Assembly (NCBI RefSeq): GCF_024397895.1
Contig: NZ_CP073346.1
Location: 1,736,001-1,800,000 of the forward strand
From: Pseudomonas benzenivorans
Lineage (GTDB): Bacteria; Pseudomonadota; Gammaproteobacteria; Pseudomonadales; Pseudomonadaceae
Direction of reading: 5' to 3'
Length of the DNA stretch: 64,000 nucleotides
A program made the translations under genes and the position numbers. This document shows, piece by piece, positions 59,179-64,000 of the stretch. The notes under the pieces were generated by a model, which saw only the letters and a program-made list of their open reading frames with translations, did not search any database and was not told the origin of the DNA. Every line of letters begins with the position of its first letter. Positions within the stretch are counted from its first letter, which is position 1.

Positions 59179-59208
59179 TTGACAGGTGCAGGCACAGGCT
59201 CTTAACCT
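59179..59208 (+). promoter_or_regulatory. Probable promoter of lldP-lutABC
   Basis: A perfect -35 TTGACA at 59179-59184 and a weak -10 TAACCT at 59203-59208 are 18 bases apart. The predicted start near 59215 lies just before the LldR palindrome, so a bound repressor would block elongation or open-complex formation. Confidence 0.6.
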
Positions 59209-59222
59209 AACCCGGCTACATT

Positions 59223-59245
59223 GTAAATTGGTATTACCAATTTAC
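59223..59245. promoter_or_regulatory. LldR operator (perfect palindrome)
   Basis: Two perfect 11-base arms (GTAAATTGGTA and TACCAATTTAC) flank one central T. The core AATTGGT-ATT-ACCAATT fits FadR-type and LldR operators. It lies between lldR and lldP, downstream of the predicted lldP promoter. Confidence 0.88.
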
Positions 59246-59291
59246 GCAAGGTGAGCCCAATAATTCCAAGACCCACGCAGAGGATTATCCC

Positions 59292-59366
59292 ATGTCGTCC
59301 ATGCCTGCCCAGCTCGCTGCAACGCTGCCCTCCTCGACTGTCACGCGCGCCCTGCGCCACTGCTAA
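59292..59366 (+). CDS. Possible 24-codon leader ORF before lldP
   Basis: ATG TCG TCC opens an ORF ending TAA at 59364-59366 (MSSMPAQLAATLPSSTVTR then ALRHC). GAGG lies 9 bases upstream. Its stop codon is directly followed by the GGAGG ribosome site of lldP, so translation could be coupled. It may equally be chance; no homologue is known to me. Confidence 0.3.
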   Translation: MSSMPAQLAATLPSSTVTRALRHC

Positions 59367-59378
59367 GGAGGACATGCC

Positions 59379-61073
<1,695 letters not shown>

Positions 61074-61194
61074 ATCGACTGAAGTCCGCGCCCCGCGTCC
61101 CGGGGCACGGCCGCATCCACCACCGCCTGCGCCCCGCTGCCATCTCGATGCAGCGGGCGCGGCAAACCACCGGGATTACCCGGAGGGCCACGTC

Positions 61195-62028
61195 ATGAGT
61201 CAGCTGTTCCACAACGCCGCCCCCAATGCCACCCGCGTCGCGCCGCCCCTGCCGCAACCGCGCCAGTACCCGGCGCACAAGCCCGACCAGGTCTACCTGT
61301 TCGGCACCTGCGTGGTCGACCTGTTCTTCCCGGGCGCCGGGATGGACGCGATCCGCCTGCTCGAGCGCGAGGGCATTCGCGTGCACTTCCCCCAGGACCA
61401 GGGCTGCTGCGGCCAGCCGGCCTATACCTCCGGCTACACCGGGGAGGCGCGCGAGGTCGCCCGCAGGCAGCTCGCGCTGTTCGCCGAGGACTGGCCGGTG
61501 GTGGTGCCTTCGGGCTCCTGCGCCGGCATGCTGCGCGAGCACTATGCCGAGCTGTTCAAGGACGAACCCGAACTGCACGCCCGCCTCAAGGCGCTGGCCG
61601 AGCGCACCTATGAGCTGGCCGAGTTCCTGCTGCATGTGTGCAAGGTGCAGCTGCAGGACCAGGGCCCGCAGACCCAGGTCGCCCTGCACACCTCCTGCAG
61701 CGCCCGGCGGGAGATGAACACTCATCTGCACGGCCGCGCCCTGCTGGCGCAACTGGCCCAGGTGGAGCGAGTCGAGCATGACCACGAGAGCGAGTGCTGT
61801 GGTTTCGGCGGCACCTTCAGCGTGCGCATGCCGGACATTTCCGGGGCGATGGTCGCCGACAAGACCCGCGCGCTGCAGGCGTGCGGCGCCGCGCAGGTGG
61901 TCAGTGCCGATTGCGGCTGCCTGATGAATATCAACGGCGCCCTGGAGAAGCAGCGCGCGGCATTGCGCGGCCAGCACCTGGCCAGCTTCCTCTGGCAACG
62001 CACCCAGCCCCGCGCGAGGACCGAGTGA
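61195..62028 (+). CDS. lutA: Lactate utilisation protein A (CCG-domain iron-sulfur subunit)
   Basis: LutA (LldE/YkgE) is a subunit of the LutABC L-lactate oxidase. The 277-residue protein has two cysteine-rich CCG modules (QGCCGQPAYTSGYT and ECCGFGGTFSV with a later CGC). About 30 residues at the N-terminus (FHNAAPNATRVAPPLPQPRQ) precede the usual start VYLFGTCVVDLFFPGAG and are not conserved in the family as I recall. A GGAGGGCC ribosome site precedes the ATG. It overlaps lutB by one base. Confidence 0.93.
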   Translation: MSQLFHNAAPNATRVAPPLPQPRQYPAHKPDQVYLFGTCVVDLFFPGAGMDAIRLLEREGIRVHFPQDQGCCGQPAYTSGYTGEAREVARRQLALFAEDWPVVVPSGSCAGMLREHYAELFKDEPELHARLKALAERTYELAEFLLHVCKVQLQDQGPQTQVALHTSCSARREMNTHLHGRALLAQLAQVERVEHDHESECCGFGGTFSVRMPDISGAMVADKTRALQACGAAQVVSADCGCLMNINGALEKQRAALRGQHLASFLWQRTQPRARTE

Positions 62029-63488
62029 TGAACGCCGAACAACGCATTCCCGCCGTGCAGTTGAGTGACGAAGCCGCGACGCCGGGCTTCAAACAGCGCG
62101 CCCATGACGCCCTCGGCGACCCCCAGCTGCGCAAGAATTTCCGCACCGCCATGGACTCGCTGATGGCCAAGCGCGCCAGTGCCTTCAGCGACGCCGACGA
62201 ACGCGAGCGGCTGCGCGCCCTGGGCAACCAGATCCGCGCCCGCGCACTCTCCAAGCTGCCCGAGTTGCTCGAGCGGCTGGAACGGAACCTGATCCGCAAC
62301 GGTGTGAAAGTGCACTGGGCGGAAACGGTGGACGAGGCCAACGCCATCGTCCTGGAGATCGCCCGCGCTCACGAGGCGCGACAAGTGATCAAGGGCAAAT
62401 CGATGGTCAGCGAAGAGATGGAGATGAACCACTTTCTCGCCGGCCGTGGCATTGAATGCCTGGAATCGGACATGGGCGAGTACATCGTCCAGCTCGACCA
62501 CGAGAAGCCTTCCCATATCATCATGCCGGCAATCCACAAGAATGCCGGTCAGGTCGCGTCCTTGTTCCACGACAAACTCGGCGTGGAGTACACCAAGGAC
62601 GTCGACCAACTCATTCAGATCGGCCGCCGCACCCTGCGCCGAAAATTCTTCGAGGCCGACATCGGCGTCTCCGGGGTCAACTTCGCCGTGGCCGAGACCG
62701 GCACCCTGCTGCTGGTGGAAAACGAAGGCAACGGCCGCATGAGCACCACGGTGCCCAAGGTGCACATCGCCGTGACCGGTATCGAGAAGGTGGTGGAGAA
62801 CCTGCGCGACACCGTGCCGCTGCTCTCGCTGCTGACCCGCTCGGCCCTGGGCCAGCCGATCACCACCTACGTCAACATGATCTCCGGCCCGCGCAAGGCC
62901 GACGAGCTGGATGGCCCCGAGGAAGTGCACCTGGTGCTGCTGGACAACGGCCGTAGCCAGGCCTTCGCCGACAGCGAGCTGCGCCAGACCCTCAACTGCA
63001 TCCGCTGCGGCGCCTGCATGAACCATTGCCCGGTCTACACCCGGGTCGGCGGCCACAGTTACGGCGAGGTCTACCCCGGCCCCATCGGCGCGATCATCAC
63101 CCCGCATTTGGTCGGCCTGGGCAAGGTACCGGAGCATCCCAGCGCCTCGTCGCTGTGCGGCGCCTGCGGCGAAGTCTGCCCGGTGAAGATCCCGATTCCC
63201 TCGCTGCTGCGCCGCCTGCGCGAGGAGAACGTGAAGAGCCCCGACGCCCCGCACAAGGTCATGCGCGGCCAGGGCAGCAAGTATTCGCCGGGCGAGCGCC
63301 TGGCCTGGAAAGCCTGGCGCACCCTCTATACCAAGCCGCTGCTGTATCGCCTGTTCAGCTACCTGGCCACCCGCCTGGGCGGCCTGACCCCGAGCAAGCT
63401 CGGCCCCTGGACCGAGCACCATGTGGCGCCGGTACCGGCCACGCGCTCGCTGCACGAGCTGGCCAAACAGCACCTGGAGGGCAACTGA
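62028..63488 (+). CDS. lutB: Lactate utilisation protein B (iron-sulfur cluster protein)
   Basis: LutB (LldF/YkgF) is the ferredoxin-like core of LutABC. The ATG at 62028 overlaps the lutA stop (TGATG) and gives 486 residues. An LUD domain (about 65-290, VIKGKSMVSEEMEMNHFL and FAVAETGTLLLVENEG) is followed by two [4Fe-4S] motifs: C324-x2-C327-x2-C330-x3-C334 and C377-x2-C380-x3-C384. Electrons probably go to the respiratory chain. Translation is likely coupled to lutC. Confidence 0.95.
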   Translation: MNAEQRIPAVQLSDEAATPGFKQRAHDALGDPQLRKNFRTAMDSLMAKRASAFSDADERERLRALGNQIRARALSKLPELLERLERNLIRNGVKVHWAETVDEANAIVLEIARAHEARQVIKGKSMVSEEMEMNHFLAGRGIECLESDMGEYIVQLDHEKPSHIIMPAIHKNAGQVASLFHDKLGVEYTKDVDQLIQIGRRTLRRKFFEADIGVSGVNFAVAETGTLLLVENEGNGRMSTTVPKVHIAVTGIEKVVENLRDTVPLLSLLTRSALGQPITTYVNMISGPRKADELDGPEEVHLVLLDNGRSQAFADSELRQTLNCIRCGACMNHCPVYTRVGGHSYGEVYPGPIGAIITPHLVGLGKVPEHPSASSLCGACGEVCPVKIPIPSLLRRLREENVKSPDAPHKVMRGQGSKYSPGERLAWKAWRTLYTKPLLYRLFSYLATRLGGLTPSKLGPWTEHHVAPVPATRSLHELAKQHLEGN

Positions 63489-64000
63489 TGTCTGCCAAAG
63501 CGAATATCCTCGCCAAGCTGCAGCGCAGCCTGGAAGGCACCACGCCGATCGCCGACGACTTCGACGAGGCCCTGGTGACCCAGCCCTGGAGCTACCCGGC
63601 CGAGCAGCGCATCCCGCGCCTGCGCCAGCTGATGGAAGCGGTGCACACCGAGACCCACCTGACCCGCCAGGCCGAGTGGCCGGCGCTGGTCGAACGCCTG
63701 CTGATCGAGCGCGACATCGCCAGCCTGCTGATCGCCCCGAGCACCGCCCACGGCGAACAGTTCAGCAAGCACTGCCAGCGGGCGTCCAGCACCCTCGCGC
63801 TCAAGGCCTACGACCGGCCCATCGAGCAGTGGAAAGCCGAGCTGTTCGACGACACCCCGGCCAGCCTGACCGGCACCCTCGGCGCCATTGCCTCCACCGG
63901 CAGCCTGATCCTCTGGCCGACGCCCGAGGAGCCGCGGCTGATGAGCCTGGTACCGCCACTGCACATCGCCCTGCTCAAGGCCAGCCAGGTGAGCGACAAC
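63488..64000 (+). CDS. lutC: Lactate utilisation protein C (3' end outside window)
   Basis: The ATG at 63488 overlaps the lutB stop. The visible 171 codons (MSAKANILAKLQRSL to HIALLKASQVSDN) are the LUD domain of LutC (LldG/YkgG), including TGTLGAIASTGSLI and the LVPPLHIALL region. The family is about 220 residues, so roughly the last quarter is cut off. It completes the lutABC operon. Confidence 0.93.
   Translation, partial: MSAKANILAKLQRSLEGTTPIADDFDEALVTQPWSYPAEQRIPRLRQLMEAVHTETHLTRQAEWPALVERLLIERDIASLLIAPSTAHGEQFSKHCQRASSTLALKAYDRPIEQWKAELFDDTPASLTGTLGAIASTGSLILWPTPEEPRLMSLVPPLHIALLKASQVSDN

Overview
The window is a GC-rich stretch of chromosome from a Pseudomonas-type gammaproteobacterium. 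This rests on gene content and order. A CbrA/CbrB two-component pair is followed directly by a CrcZ-like small RNA and pcnB. Then come folK-panBCD-pgi-acs, the rpsO-pnp, rimP-nusA-infB-rbfA-truB, secG-tRNA, glmM-folP-ftsH, carAB-greA, dapB-dnaJ-dnaK-grpE, recN/fur/omlA and smpB blocks, and finally a lactate locus. From memory this is close to the PA4724-PA4772 region of P. aeruginosa, with local differences. No rRNA, insertion sequence, prophage, integrase or CRISPR array is visible.

Layout. 1-3142 (minus): the start of a large transglutaminase-like/DUF2126 protein, cut by the window edge. 3379-8105 (plus): a small membrane protein, then cbrA and cbrB. 8148-8675: a CbrB-type inverted repeat, a sigma-54 promoter and CrcZ, with its A-rich Hfq/Crc-binding motifs. 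8800-19474 (plus): poly(A) polymerase, folate and pantothenate biosynthesis, phosphoglucose isomerase, acetyl-CoA synthetase, thiolase and an RNA methyltransferase. 19577-24963 (plus): an envelope cluster of a DUF748 protein, three tandem DUF2845 paralogues and a rhomboid protease. It faces a convergent zinc-finger/membrane/TPR-like gene (25041-26456). 26593-41807 (minus): the transcription/translation block from pnp back to rlmE, including initiator tRNA-fMet and tRNA-Leu. 41910-43149: yhbY, a DUF4149 protein and greA. 43146-52428 (minus): carB, carA, dapB, dnaJ, dnaK and grpE. 52584-58250: recN, fur, omlA/bamE, the ratA-rnfH pair, an NSS transporter and smpB. 58276-64000: lldR, lldP and lutABC, with lutC cut by the edge.

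Regulation can be read directly in several places. There is a sigma-54 promoter with an upstream inverted repeat for CrcZ. Two very good sigma-32 heat-shock promoters serve grpE and dnaK, and the dnaK one overlaps the grpE stop codon. A LexA-like box lies on the recN promoter, and a near-perfect FadR/LldR-type palindrome precedes lldP. Many intrinsic terminators are visible. Overlapping start and stop codons (pcnB-folK, panB-panC, carB-greA, rnfH-ratA, lutA-lutB-lutC) suggest translational coupling.

Most of the window is conserved housekeeping DNA. I do not see a clear new multi-gene system. The least understood part is the 19.5-26.5 kb envelope cluster. There the three DUF2845 proteins show a motif order resembling that of BamE/OmlA, which is encoded elsewhere in the same window.
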